A stretch of DNA of 64,000 nucleotides, taken from Phymorhynchus buccinoides (Eukaryota; Mollusca; Gastropoda; Neogastropoda; Raphitomidae). The notes beneath the pieces were generated by a model, which made no database searches, was not told the DNA's origin, and saw only the letters and a list, made by a program, of their open reading frames with translations. Below are positions 1 through 11,221 of the stretch, piece by piece. The stretch spans positions 6,702,016 through 6,766,015 of the forward strand of contig CM065690.1 in NCBI GenBank assembly GCA_017654935.2, in the 5' to 3' direction. The position numbers and the translations under genes are program-made. Each line of letters opens with the position of its first letter. Position 1 is the stretch's first letter.

Positions 1-279
1 TGTTTCCTTTATATACATGCCGCGCTAGTGTGTAAGTATGGTTGGCATGTTTTTATGCACGCGCAAAGTATTAAAATTATGCAAGTTTTATAAACCCATA
101 GTCAGCAATCTAGTTTCATACTATCAACTGCTTTGCTACCTTGTGCAATATTAGGCCTGCCGTGTTTGTTTCGTGTTAGTATTATGTATCAAGGACCGAT
201 TGGAAGAATAGGCGTGCTAAAAATTATTTCCTTGGATAATAAAGTTCTCAAGTTTTTCAATTCTCTCTCTTCTCTCTCT

Positions 280-333
<54 letters not shown>

Positions 334-1097
334 CTCTCTCATTCTTTACACAGTTAATGACATATCTAATTTTAGAAATATCTTTCAGTAAGCGCATCAT
401 TTTAATCGAACAATAAATACTGAATGTACATTAAGTACGCAGTTATGAAGCTACTCCAATCCCAGTTATAACAAATGAACATCCCCTTCCTCACCCCCCC
501 CCTTCCCCCAAAAGAACCCCAAATAAATCAAATTTTAGACAAACGTTACATCGCTTGGAATCTAGAGGTCAGTACATAGAGAGAGACGGGGTGGTGGGGA
601 GGAGGCGAGAGAGAGAGACGAAGAGAGAGAGAGAGAGAGATTCACTAATTATATATATATATATTCAATACTACATTTAAAAATGAAATCTTGTGTTTTT
701 GGTTTTTTTTTAGTCTAAATCATAATATATTATAATAATTAATAATTAATTTTTATTTGTTTTGGAACATCGGAACATTACTCAAAGGGTAACGTTAACT
801 GGTTTGTTTGCTGAGGTTCACAAATAACGACATTGGACACAAGAAAAAGTTTTATCAAAGGCAAACTATATATATATATTATCAAACCATTAGTTTAAAA
901 TCCATAAACCTGAACCCTATCCATATAGATGTTGCTTACTGGGAGTGGTTACACCAGTCAGCAATTATCTAAACTAGTTCAGGTAGCAATTGGTCAACCT
1001 TCAGGGACTTCATACCTCATCAGAATCATTGACACTAAGAATTCTTGAACAAAGTGGAAAGAATAAATGCGTAGTACCTGAGATACAAGATGCCAGA
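1..1097. other. Non-coding left contig, no gene seen
   Basis: AT-rich sequence without a credible coding region. It holds a CT microsatellite at about 263-347, a GA-rich tract near 575-641, a short TA tract near 648-664 and a C-rich run near 494-508. The open frame over the CT tract is low-complexity Leu/Ser and is not a gene. Confidence 0.7.
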
Positions 1098-1249
1098 AGT
1101 CAAAGCCAGCTTAAAAATTGTGACGTGGTAGCATTAGATCCGAGTGTCAACAATGGAGAAGTTAACAACTTGTGGGACGTGGTAGCATTGTACCGAGTGT
1201 CAACACTGGAAGCCAGCTTAACAACTTGGGACGTGGTAGCATTATATCG
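1098..1249. repeat. 54-bp tandem repeat at contig edge
   Basis: The motif gacgtggtagcatt recurs at 1122, 1176 and 1230, a period of 54 bp, with linking sequence gtgtcaacaatggaag-like between. The array runs straight into the N gap, so its true length is unknown and it probably caused the contig break. Confidence 0.8.
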
Positions 1250-1749
1250 NNNNNNNNNNNNNNNNNNNNNNNNNNNNNNNNNNNNNNNNNNNNNNNNNNN
1301 NNNNNNNNNNNNNNNNNNNNNNNNNNNNNNNNNNNNNNNNNNNNNNNNNNNNNNNNNNNNNNNNNNNNNNNNNNNNNNNNNNNNNNNNNNNNNNNNNNNN
1401 NNNNNNNNNNNNNNNNNNNNNNNNNNNNNNNNNNNNNNNNNNNNNNNNNNNNNNNNNNNNNNNNNNNNNNNNNNNNNNNNNNNNNNNNNNNNNNNNNNNN
1501 NNNNNNNNNNNNNNNNNNNNNNNNNNNNNNNNNNNNNNNNNNNNNNNNNNNNNNNNNNNNNNNNNNNNNNNNNNNNNNNNNNNNNNNNNNNNNNNNNNNN
1601 NNNNNNNNNNNNNNNNNNNNNNNNNNNNNNNNNNNNNNNNNNNNNNNNNNNNNNNNNNNNNNNNNNNNNNNNNNNNNNNNNNNNNNNNNNNNNNNNNNNN
1701 NNNNNNNNNNNNNNNNNNNNNNNNNNNNNNNNNNNNNNNNNNNNNNNNN
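1250..1749. other. Assembly gap, exactly 500 N
   Basis: Exactly 500 N, the same size as the gap at 33501-34000. It is therefore a placeholder of unknown real length. Open frames crossing it are meaningless. Confidence 0.98.
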
Positions 1750-3920
1750 CACGTTATGAGACCTTGAGTTTGTTTTTCGAGGTTCACAAATACAGACTTG
1801 GAACAAAAAAATGTTTTATCGAAAGCAAGTATTCTGCATTCAAATGCGGCCAAACTTGTTAGTCCTCGGATTAGGAGGGATATGGAGTTAGCTAATCACT
1901 GGGAATTACTCATTCATATGGAATCATTGTTATTGTCTCTAGGCAATTTAAAGAAATTCGCCGCTGCTGGTATGACACAATTTTGAGACATTTTACACGC
2001 TCGACACAAGCAAGTTTATGAGAGACATATTTTCAATAGATAAGAAACAAATTTAACACACACACACAGACACACACACACACACCCACACAACACACAC
2101 ACACACACACAATTAGCAGAGCATAGAAATGATTTAACAAAATGAGCTAAAATTATTCATATTTAAAAGTATGAATTATAGATATAAATAGTTAACTATA
2201 ATAATCTATAATGATAATAACAAAGAGAGGGAGAGAGAAGACTTGATGTCCAGTTTTCCATAGAGTTTCTTTGTACAGAGAGGAGAGAAAGGAAGAGGGG
2301 GGGGGCGGAGTAGAGAGAGGGAAAAGGAAGGAAAAGAGGGGTGACATGATACGAATACGAATGTTTAATGAGGGAAACGGATAAGCTCAAGCTTCTTTAC
2401 ACATGCCCTCGAGGGGAAAAAGAAAAGCCAAATAGCAAGAAAGGAAAAACAAAAAGAAAGTAAAAAATGCATAAAAGAATAGAAAATAACAACAGGCATG
2501 TTCACAGAAAATAACAACAGGCATGTTCACAGTAAATAACAACATGCATGTTCACAGTAAAATTGAAGAACATGCGAAAAACATTCAAGCTCAAACGAAG
2601 AGCTCGTTCACGTACTCGCACACACACAAAACATACAGTATATCCTATAACTATACCAAAAACATGCAAAACATGCATGAAGGGGAGGGGAGAAGGAAAG
2701 AAAGGGAAGGGGGGGGGGGGGATGGGAGGGGGGGGAAAGGTGGAGGGAAAGAAAAGGGGGGGGAGGGGTTCTCTTTTTCAACGACTTCATTAAAAGCAGC
2801 ACAACCCCTTTGTGTCTTGGTGTGTCCTAATATGTAAGGTCACTAATAAGCCCGTAAAAACAACAACCGAAAACTATAGAATGGATTGCTACCCCAAAAA
2901 AGACCAAGCGACGTGCTAGATTGTGTTGTTGTTTTGACTGGAAGAATGATAGCAGAAGAAATTGTTTTATTGGTGTTAATGATGCTTTTATAGATATAAG
3001 TAGTATGTTTATATGTGTGGGTTTGTTTTAATACATTTAAAAAAAATAATTTTGGATACGTATTTATTAAAGCATTTCGAAACATTCTACACCGTAGAGA
3101 TTTTAACATGTTGAAATGAGTCTGAGGCTGTTCTGTTTTTTTGTGTTGTTTTTTAAGTAGCAGATTGCATTGGAAGTTTACGTATGTATGAAATTTATTC
3201 GATTGTTTTTTGTCTTCTTTTTAATACATGATATAGCATTTTCAAATACATTCTATGAAGAAGAGATTCTAACTATGTTGAAATGCGGCTGTGTTATTCA
3301 ACTTAAGCTGATGACAATGGAACATTTTGCATGTAAGGAATTAATTCTTTTGTTCTTATACATTGGAAGTTTATGTATGCATGGACTCTGTACAGTCAGT
3401 CGTAGTTGCACTTTGATGTTCATGTTCTCACCATTTCGATATTTCATTTTGAATTTCAATTGACATTTTCTGCTCTGTAGCTGCAGTTGTCTTGTAAATA
3501 ATCGACAAGTTGAGTCGCCGAGGGGAAGGAAAATTAGGCTGATGGTTTTATCATGATTATTATTTTTGGGTCAGTTTTGATCATAGCAAATCAAAGTATT
3601 TAACCCTTCTCTAACTTTTATCCCTATGCTGTTTTAGCCTTATTAGCTTCTTCAAGCTATTTGCTGATGTTAAATTTTAGAATTGGGCGAACATTGGTAT
3701 TTTGAATGTGACTTTATTCAGTGGTGAGGTTAACATTTCCTTTGTGCAAGTTGGACATGGCGCCATGTTTTTTTTAATTTTTTGGTTGTTTTTTTTTTAT
3801 AGAAAAGCTTCTTTTTACATTTGTTTTGATTCTTCTTCTTCTTCTCTTCGTTATCAAAACAGAACACACAACTAAAAACAGTTACAGATTTTTTATTTGG
3901 AAGAGTTAATTTACCACATA
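1750..3920. other. Non-coding stretch with low-complexity tracts
   Basis: No credible gene. It contains a CA microsatellite (about 2057-2111), a 25-bp unit in three copies (about 2483-2558, core acaacaggcatgttcacag), G-rich purine tracts (2680-2770), and an old diverged tandem duplication. In the duplication, the segment near 3070-3135 resembles 3235-3300 and the segment near 3165 resembles 3360. The stretch ends in a (TTC)n-like tract near 3830-3850. Confidence 0.6.
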
Positions 3921-4140
3921 GGCCGGGTTCACATTGGATGCGGAAGTTCCGTACGGAAAACGTTAAATAAGTGGAAGAACGCGCGTGGCTGGGCGGTGAA
4001 CGCAATCTCCGGATATTAGCAGGGAAATGCGCGCTGGAGAAAGGAGGACACGTGCGCGGCAAATCTTTGGAGTTCCTTCTTTGTTTCCCCTATTTATTTA
4101 TGGATGGCGCACAAGGTTTCCGCACGGAATATCCGCCTGA
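3921..4140 (-). mobile_element. MITE, GGCCGTGTACACA family, copy 1
   Basis: Begins with ggccgggttcacatt and contains ttccgtacggaaaa, aataagtggaag, ggacacgtgcgc, ttccttctttgtttc and tttccgcacggaatatccgc. Read in reverse, it matches the element at 10784-10975 in the same order. The internal sequence is itself quasi-palindromic. The right terminus is degraded. This is a non-autonomous DNA-transposon-like repeat; no transposase is visible. Confidence 0.7.
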
Positions 4141-4156
4141 CACTGTTGATTTACTT

Positions 4157-4470
4157 TTGCACCCAATACTGTATTCAGACCAAGACCACCACCCCGTGGA
4201 GATACCCAGAGGGTCTTTTGTACAAACCAGTTTCCCCCCAACGTCTTGGAAGTTCTGTGCTTGTAACTTCATATAATCTGTCACTCTCTTTGACTCTTGC
4301 CTTTTCCCTTGTCTTTCTGTCATCTACTATCTTTCTGACATTCTGCTGCCTGGGCTTGTCAAAATTCCTCTAATCTGTCACTCTCTTTGACTCTGCCTTT
4401 TCCCTTTGCTTTCTGTTCATCTGACTATCTTTCTGTCCATTCTCCTGGGTTTTTGTTGTTTTTTCAAAGA
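4157..4470 (-). repeat. Dispersed repeat R, reverse copy
   Basis: The reverse complement shares long stretches with 10322-10660, for example gaaagatagtagatga, ggcaagagtcaaagag, caagcacagaac and ggtatctccacggggtgg. It sits next to the MITE at 3921-4140 in the same relative order as at 10.3-11.0 kb, so R plus the MITE behave as one composite element. It also contains a partial internal duplication (tctgtcactctctttgactc occurs twice). Confidence 0.65.
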
Positions 4471-5311
4471 GAAAGATTATCTCCACCCGAAGACAGACAT
4501 GCTAGACCTAACTATTTTTTCTTAGCTAGGCGAATAACAGCGAGCATGATGCACCTGCGCTCATCTTGACAGGAAACTGGTCTGAGCGATTTAACGAAGA
4601 AGAAGTATTTTAGATAATCTGGTTTATGTTCTGTTCTTGTTTTTGTTGTGTGTGTTTTGGTGCGTGTGTTTTTTCCCGGCTGAGTTACGCTTAAACATGG
4701 AAATAGAAGATGTCTTTATTATAATGTGAAAGTTGCATGCCAAAATACTTTATCTTTTTTTAAAAATATAGTATCAGCCAGTATGCAGTGTCAGACTTCT
4801 CAATTTTTTTTAATTTTTTTTGTCTTTGTTTTGTGATACAGTATCTGGCTTCGATTCGATGAGGATGATATGTGTGGATTTTTGTTTAAACTGATTTTGA
4901 ACCCAGATATCCATGTTTTGAATTTGGGTTATTCCTTGTTTTAGGACACTATCATTGAGTGTTTAAAGATCCACCAGATCACGTGTCAAAATCACGGGTT
5001 TCACATGTTTTTCCTCTAATAGCTGGAAAGAAATCCTGTCTTGACCAGGTCTCACTCCCATAAAAATACCCCCAAATTCAAACCGAAACATCATTTTAAA
5101 GAGCAGCCTCAAATTTGAAGGTGGGGGACATGTGTATGTGCGTCACGGCTACCCAGAAAAAACACCAAGGGACTTAATCGTGGTGTGTCAGTGTATCTTT
5201 AAAACATGAGTAGTTAAGCAGCCGTGATAATGAAAACTGCTTAATGTTTTCAGAGCTGTGTGTGTCTTGTTTGTCTCTGGCTGGCTGACTATCTGAATAT
5301 GTTGCCCACGG
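4471..5311. other. No recognisable feature
   Basis: AT-rich, T-rich sequence with no ORF, RNA gene or clear repeat that I can support. Confidence 0.5.
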
Positions 5312-6075
5312 TAGCGTTTGCACGGAGGCAGGTAGGAGGCTGACAGTTTGCACGGAGGCAGCGTAGGAGGCTGACAGTTTGCACGGAGGCAGCGTAGGAG
5401 GCTGACAGTTTGCACGGAGGCAGTGTAGGAGGCTGACAGTTTGCACGGAGGCAGCATAGGAGGCTGACAGTTTGCACGGAGGCAGCATAGGAGGCTGACA
5501 GTTTGCACGGAGGCAGTGTAGGAGGCTGACAGTTTGCACGGAGGCAGTGTAGGAGGCTGACAGTTTACACGGAGGCAGCGTAGGAGGCTGACAGTTTGCA
5601 CGGAGGCAGCGTAGGAGGCTGACAGTTTGCACGGAGGCAGTGTAGGAGGCTGACAGTTTGCACGGAGGCAGTGTAGGAGGCTGACAGTTTGCACGGAGGC
5701 AACGGAGGAGGCTGACAGTTTGCACGGAGGCAGCATAGGAGGCTGACAGTTTGCACGGAGGCACGGAGGAGGCTGACAGTTTGCACGGAGGCAGTGTAGG
5801 AGGCTGACAGTTTGCACGGAGGCAACGGAGGAGGCTGACAGTTTGCACGGAGGCACGGAGGGAGGCTGACAGTTTGCACGGAGGCACGGAGGAGGCTGAC
5901 AGTTGGCACGGAGGCAACGGAGCAGGCTGACAGTTTGCATGGAGGCACGGTAGGGAGGCTGACAGTTGGCACGGAGGCACGGAGGAGGCTGACAGTTTGC
6001 ATGGAGGCATGGAGGAGGCTGACAGTTTGCATGGAGGCATGGAGGAGGCTGACAGTTGGCATGGAGGAGGGCTGG
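5312..6075. repeat. 31-bp minisatellite, about 25 copies
   Basis: About 25 tandem copies of a unit with core gtttgcacggaggcag plus taggaggctgaca, mostly 31 bp, with shorter 28-30 bp variants towards the right end. There are C/T and tgt/cgt/cat variants between copies. Because 31 is not a multiple of 3, each unit is read in a different frame. The unit lacks minus-strand stops, which creates long open frames on that strand that I do not consider genes. Confidence 0.95.
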
Positions 6076-6370
6076 AAAGTTTGAACGCGGAGAGCCGTTA
6101 GGGAAATATAGGCCAAGTTCAAAGATGGTCATTGGTCAATGGACAAAGGTCACCGGAGCCGGAAATGCTGCGGCGTGGCTGCTGGATCTAACGTTTTCAC
6201 GCTCTAGTCTTTGTCAGACGTTCAATACTGCACACAGAGTCCTTCCAAATATGGAAAAAGATGTCCAAACTCATGGAAGATGACGTCAGTCGCTTGAAAA
6301 TATGTGGGTCACAAACGCTTAGAGAATTTTGTAATCTTTTAACTTTTCAAACTGACCCTAACCCTAAATA

Positions 6371-6554
6371 GGCTGTGTACACATACACGCGGATGTTCTG
6401 TGCGGAAACCCATGCGCAATCTGTGAATAAGTAAAAGAAAAAATATACGCATGTGTCCGTATTCACCCTAATCGATGTATTTGTTTCCTTCTTTCTTTTT
6501 ACTTGTTGATTTATTTACTGCGCGGAAAAGTCCGAAGATACTGTGTACCAGGCC
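6371..6554 (+). mobile_element. MITE, GGCCGTGTACACA family, copy 2
   Basis: Starts ggctgtgtacacatacacgc and ends actgtgtaccaggcc; these are inverted-repeat termini. The inside shares cggatgttc, gcggaaacccatgcgcaat and ttccttctttc with the 10784 element. Confidence 0.65.
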
Positions 6555-6592
6555 TAACCCTTTACGCCTATTCCTAACGCCTAACCCAAACT

Positions 6593-6786
6593 TAACGGCT
6601 CGCCAAATACACGCGGATGTTCCGCGCGGAACCCATGCGCAATCCGTAAATAAGTAAAGGAAAGAAGGGGGGGGGGGGGGATATACGCACGTGTCTGTAT
6701 TTCCTAATCGATGTATTTGTTTCCTTCTTTCTTTTACTTGATTATTTGTGCGCAGTAAATGCCGAAAGGTACTGTGTACCAGGCCT
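6593..6786 (+). mobile_element. MITE, GGCCGTGTACACA family, copy 3, left end truncated
   Basis: Near-duplicate of the preceding element (tacacgcggatgttccgcgc to ctgtgtaccaggcct), with a poly-G run at 6667-6680 inside and the left inverted repeat missing. Confidence 0.65.
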
Positions 6787-7338
6787 ATCCCTTACCCTAT
6801 TCCTAACCCTAACCTAAACTTAAAACAGTCACATACACAAAAATAAAATTTTACAAAACAACTGAAAAATCTAACCGGAAGGACTCTATATAGTATATTA
6901 CAAGACGTTCAATGCTGCACTTGATAATCTCCAAATATGGAAAGTGACCCCATTCGCGTGACAATGTCGGTTTTCAGCGAAACTTTAGAATTTGTATCTT
7001 TTAACCATTCAATCTGAAATTAAACTGACTCCTAACCCTAACCCTAACCCTAACCAAAAACCTTAAACCGTCAAATACACAAAAAATAAAACTTTACTAA
7101 AAAATTGAGTGTTCCATGTTTGGAGATCGCAGTCTTGAACGCCTAGTCTCTATATTACCGAGGATCGAAAAACGATAGGACAAACTGTCCTGAGACCAGA
7201 GAAACCAATAGGACAATGTCACTGGCTCAATAAGACAAAGCGTACAATGTTAAAAAATGTAACAGACATTTTTGTCCTAACAGGGGAGAACACAATATAG
7301 GACATTTTCAATTTTAGTAGGTCAATGTTCCCGATGAC
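6787..7338. other. Non-coding, with telomere-like fragments
   Basis: No gene. Short ccctaa-containing fragments occur near 6353-6366, 6786-6815 and 7031-7055. The rest is unassigned unique-looking sequence. 7339 is where the duplicated block begins. Confidence 0.5.
7031..7055 (+). repeat. Short interstitial (CCCTAA)n tract
   Basis: About four perfect units of ccctaa. TTAGGG is the usual metazoan and molluscan telomere unit. The tract is too short to be a telomere and may be a relic of break repair or of a transposon end. Confidence 0.75.
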
Positions 7339-7575
7339 TGGGACCTCGGGACATCACTGTCTATGACTGCACTTTTGAACGGCTTGTGATTTTTGGGTCA
7401 TAGGTACATTGTAGTAGTTTCTTAATGTTTATTCAAAACGATAATTGTGTGACAGAAACTGGCCTATTGGTTTAAGTCTTTTGTATTGATATTCGTTGAT
7501 CACTATTTTCATATGACAATTTATGGTTTTTAAATTGGATTTTTAATGAATATTACGTACTTTAGTTTATTGTCA

Positions 7576-7968
7576 CACAGGCGCGTCTCAGTGAAATTCG
7601 GGCTGCTCCCACTTGGAGAGCACGTCGCAGCTAGAGGCGCGCCACCCATTTTTTAAACACTTTTTTTTTTGCATGCGATTTTTGGTGTGACTGACGAGGA
7701 AGGAAGGGGTGGGGTGGTGGTGGTGGTGGTTACATTTTGACCAAATGACAACTTTTTCGTTGCCACTGGAATTAACGTGTGCTAAGTGCATGGGCACACA
7801 GGACCATCGGTTTATCATCTCATCCGAAAGACTCCACTTTCAGACCGTAAGGCCTAGTGCAAAGTGAGAGGAAAAATCCCCTGTACCCAGGTTCAAACTC
7901 GGGTTTGCTTGACACGAGGCGAACGCGTTACCTCTGTGCCACTCTACTCCGTGCGCCTTTTAGTCAGA
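7576..7968 (-). mobile_element. tRNA-derived SINE (minus strand)
   Basis: Read on the minus strand, it starts with a tRNA-like head. This has an A-box-like tggcacagaggtaacgcg, then a B-box-like gagtttgaacctggg. Next comes a conserved SINE body (agtctttcggatgagatgat, cctgtgtgcccatgcactta), and it ends in gggagcagcccgaatttcac. The same 3' tail and body motifs are in the element at 8300-8692, so both belong to one SINE superfamily. The tRNA head is not a functional tRNA gene. Confidence 0.8.
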
Positions 7969-7989
7969 AAAATATCCTTATGGATCTGC

Positions 7990-8110
7990 ATCGTTTCTAT
8001 GTGTGTGTGTGTTATTTAAATGTTCATCGCTTTGTATTTGAATATTCATTTCTTTTTATTTGAATATCCATTTCTGTTTATTTGAATGTTCATTTCTTTT
8101 ATACCAATAC
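7990..8110. repeat. 24-bp tandem repeat (tttatttgaatattcatttc)
   Basis: Four imperfect units of tatttgaat(a/g)ttcatttctt-like sequence between the two SINEs. Confidence 0.6.
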
Positions 8111-8299
8111 TGTCTTCCACGGTAAGCCCCTATGCCATAAGTATTACTATTGGATGTGTTTTTATTGTGCGTGGACCAAAGATTCAACACTGTCAATAAA
8201 TGTTTGTTCATTTTCAAATGATTTTGATTTCAAGTCTTGATTTCAACGACTTACGTTATTGGTTTAATTTGCTTGTTGCCTGCATTGTATTTTGGTACT

Positions 8300-8692
8300 T
8301 TCTAGTCACAGAAACTCGTCTCTGTGAAATTCGGGTTGCTCCCACGCATGAGAGCGCGTCGCGCTAGTGTTACAGCGTCACTCCATTTTTGTCATGCTAT
8401 GTGAGTTTGTGTCATCCATATCCCACCGGCACAACACGGCCTACTACTTCTACATAATAGTAGAATTCGACGGGCTTTAAGTGTGTGCGTAGTAAGATCT
8501 TGGGCATGGGTTCGCACACGGGAACTCGGTTTAAGGTCTCATCCGAAGGACCCGGAAACAGGAGTAAAGTATCTTTCCCAAGGACACAACACCGTGAACG
8601 GAGCTGGGTTCGAACCAGCGCACTCGCAAACCCGTTGTATTAATTACGAGTGGCGACTCTAACCAACTAAGGCCACGACGCCTCATATACTT
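8300..8692 (-). mobile_element. tRNA-derived SINE (minus strand)
   Basis: Minus-strand head ggcgtcgtggccttagttgg followed by a B box (ggttcgaaccc). Then comes tgtgtccttgggaaagatac, a central motif common in marine-invertebrate SINEs, then cggatgagaccttaaaccga, ending gggagcaacccgaatttcac. The element is followed on the plus strand by a CA microsatellite at about 8709-8750. Confidence 0.82.
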
Positions 8693-8699
8693 ACATGTA

Positions 8700-8708
8700 T
8701 ACATGCAT

Positions 8709-8756
<48 letters not shown>

Positions 8757-9050
8757 TTGCATGCATACACACAACTACGGTATAGGCCTACGCACATACA
8801 TACACACACAAGAGCGCGTGCACGCAAACACACACGCACGCGCGCATGTGCTCACACATATGCCTACACACGTATAATTTTTATATACATAACACATAGG
8901 CGTGCATGCTCGCATACATTCACACACATACGCACACACACACCAAACACACGTGCACGCGCAGGCTCACACGTTCACCATTACTTTAACACACATGCGC
9001 GAACATGCCCCCCCCACGACGCACACACACACACACATACAAACTCTGAC
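8700..9050. repeat. CA-rich microsatellite field
   Basis: (CA)n and degenerate (CACG/CATA)n sequence. The His/Thr-rich and Cys/Val-rich open frames here come from low complexity. Confidence 0.85.
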
Positions 9051-9197
9051 TCTTGTTGGAGACACTGTAGAAGCCACTACTGCTAAAAGTACGGTTGCGT
9101 GGGGTAAGAGACCACACACACCACCACCCTCTCTCTCCGGGGAAAATCGCCCTTCCCCACACACTGCCGGGAGAAAATCTTGAGATACTCTTTTTTT

Positions 9198-9799
9198 AAC
9201 CCTTTCACCACCAGCCACATTTCATCCAAAAATGTCCATTAAATTTACCTGGGTAGAAAACAAAATCCATCTGCAGTATTGGGGATTCTTCTGTGATGCA
9301 TGGTATGGGTGCTACTCTTTCATTTGTACACTGATTTCAGTATTTTTAATGTTACCAGAAACTGAATTTCAGGTTGTTTTTTAATTGGATGAATTAGATT
9401 TTGGAGCATTTTGAACTTAGTTGTTCTATCTTGGAAGTTTACAAAGGCAATGTAATAATTTTACAAGGCTTATCAGACTCAAACTGTCTCTGTCTATCAT
9501 TTTAACTGTCTGTCTGTCTGTCTCGTTATATCTCTCTCTCTATTAAGTTGCCCCCTGAATCGTCCGACGGGGCTCTGCCCCTGTACCCTGCCTGGGGCCA
9601 TGGGTCCCTGGACCCCTGCCTTTCAATTTTTTTTTAATTTTGGGGAGTTGCACCGATGCATATATAAAATAGTCTATCCTTACTTCCACAAACTGAGACA
9701 ATAGGATCTTTGGATAATAGACCCCAATTTGATGCCTGCTTTAGTGACATAGTGGTAAATCACTGGTGCTAAAAAGGCGACTTTGGTGGTGAAAGGATT
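9198..9799 (+). mobile_element. piggyBac-like MITE (TTAA / CCCTTTCACC termini), long form
   Basis: Left end ttaaCCCTTTCACCACCAG and right end GGTGGTGAAAGGA followed by tttaa give inverted termini next to a TTAA-type target. It shares internal blocks (atccatctgcagtattgggg, taggatctttggataata) with the 15952-16171 element but carries about 380 bp of extra internal sequence. TTAA target sites with CCCT-type ends are typical of piggyBac. No transposase is present. Confidence 0.7.
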
Positions 9800-10001
9800 T
9801 TAATTATGAAATAAAAAAGATTTCTTTTTTAGTGAATCTGACAAAATCAAGTGAACGTATACCTATTGGTATTCTATAAATAAATAAAAACTGCATTCTG
9901 ATGTAATTTAACATTTAAGTTTTAGCATCTTCAATGATAGAAGTATGACATAATTTTGCTCCACGTGGATATTAGCATGCACTCACTGCAAGAGGTTACT
10001 A

Positions 10002-10178
10002 CAGTGGAACCTCCCTTACAAGACCTTCAAAAATCATCCAAAATGAGGTCTTATAAGGGAGGGGTCTTTATATGGGAGGTAATTTTAATACTTACAAAGA
10101 AGGGCAATGTCTCAGAGAATTAGGTCTTATATGGGAGGGAGTCTTATAATGGGAGGTCTTATAAGGGAGGTTCCACTG
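10002..10178. mobile_element. Tc1/mariner-pogo-type MITE with TA duplication
   Basis: Perfect inverted ends cagtggaacctccctta and taagggaggttccactg, flanked on both sides by TA. The inside is made of repeats of aggtcttata(a/t)gggagg in both orientations. TA duplications and CAGTG-type ends are characteristic of the Tc1/mariner/pogo superfamily. It is 177 bp and non-coding. Confidence 0.85.
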
Positions 10179-10321
10179 TAGTAGGGGACATTAGGATCTC
10201 TCTTCTTCTGCGTTCCCAGGGCCATATGGCCATAATGGGTAAGGTACGTATGTGTCTGGTTTTCAGTTTTCACTGGTCTCCCCTCTGCGTTACAGCCGAC
10301 ATATTCCGATTACGGAGGAGC

Positions 10322-10660
10322 TCAAAGGAGAAAAAGTGTATTTGGAAGATTGTTTTGAAAAAAGGCTGGAGAATGGGCCAATAAGTCAGAAAGATAGTAG
10401 ATGATAGAAATCAAAGGGAAAAAGGCAGAGTCAAAGAGTGGCATATTAGAGGGAGCTACAAGCACAGAACACTTCCAGAAGGTTGGGGTAACTATTTTTA
10501 CGAAAGACCCCCAGGTATCCCCACGGGGAGAGACTCGTGGAGGGGGTGGGGTCGTCCAGCTCCAGCTGTATGGAGGCACGAGGCATCCACCCACTGCCCC
10601 GACCTTTGGTAAAACAATCCAACAAAAATTGAATGCTGGATAACATCAACAAAATTGACT
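10322..10660 (+). repeat. Dispersed repeat R, forward copy
   Basis: Related in inverse orientation to 4157-4470 (agaaagatagtagatgatag, aagcacagaacacttccaga, ggtatccccacggggagag). Together with the MITE at 10784-10975 it forms the same composite arrangement as at 3.9-4.5 kb. Confidence 0.65.
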
Positions 10661-10783
10661 TGTAGCATCTTTGTCATTTCGATAATGAAATTTGCAAACT
10701 GGAATTATTTGATCCAATTTTCGCAAAACTACCACATGGTTTAGACCCTCGTGTTCATTTATAATGGATCTTTTTACCAGTAA

Positions 10784-10975
10784 GGCCGTGTACACACATA
10801 AGCGGATATTCCATGCGGAAACCGCGTGCGCAATCCATAAATAAGTGAAACAAAGAAGGGAAAAGTCTTGCGCACGTGTCCGAATTTCCCCTATATGCGT
10901 AAACTTTTATCCTTCTTTCTTACACTTATTTAGGGTTTTCTGTACGGAACTTACGTGTCTAATGTGAACCCGGCC
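10784..10975 (+). mobile_element. MITE, GGCCGTGTACACA family, best-preserved copy
   Basis: Starts ggccgtgtacacacataagc and ends aatgtgaacccggcc, with inverted-repeat termini. The interior is palindrome-like (ttccatgcggaaac against ttctgtacggaac; ataagtgaaacaaagaagg against ccttctttcttacacttat). Confidence 0.75.
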
Positions 10976-11221
10976 TAAGGCATGTGAAGCCGCTCATCAA
11001 CCAAGAGGGGCTTTTTTTACCCACAGGGGACCTTTTACCCCATGTTCCCCTATTTCTATTGATTAGTTATGTCAAACATTTGTTTTGGAGTATCAATTGT
11101 TTCTTTTGTCTGTATGATTATCTGTAAGACAGCATCCGTGTCTTCCGCATGTCATGTCAGGGCATGAAGCGTCAGGTTTTTGACAGTAGTGAATGCAAAA
11201 AAACACTGCATCCTTCAAAGT

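Noticed and set aside
990..1862. Open frames crossing the N gap
   Set aside because: They are open only because N codons translate as X.
5312..6075. CRISPR array
   Set aside because: Eukaryotic context, contiguous units without unique spacers, and no cas genes.
5174..6132. Long minus-strand open frames with Cys/Pro/Leu repeats over the 31-bp minisatellite
   Set aside because: Open in several frames at once and rotating frame every unit; this is a property of the repeat, not a gene.
7855..7968. tRNA genes
   Set aside because: A and B boxes are present but no cloverleaf is intact, and SINE body sequence follows; called SINE heads.
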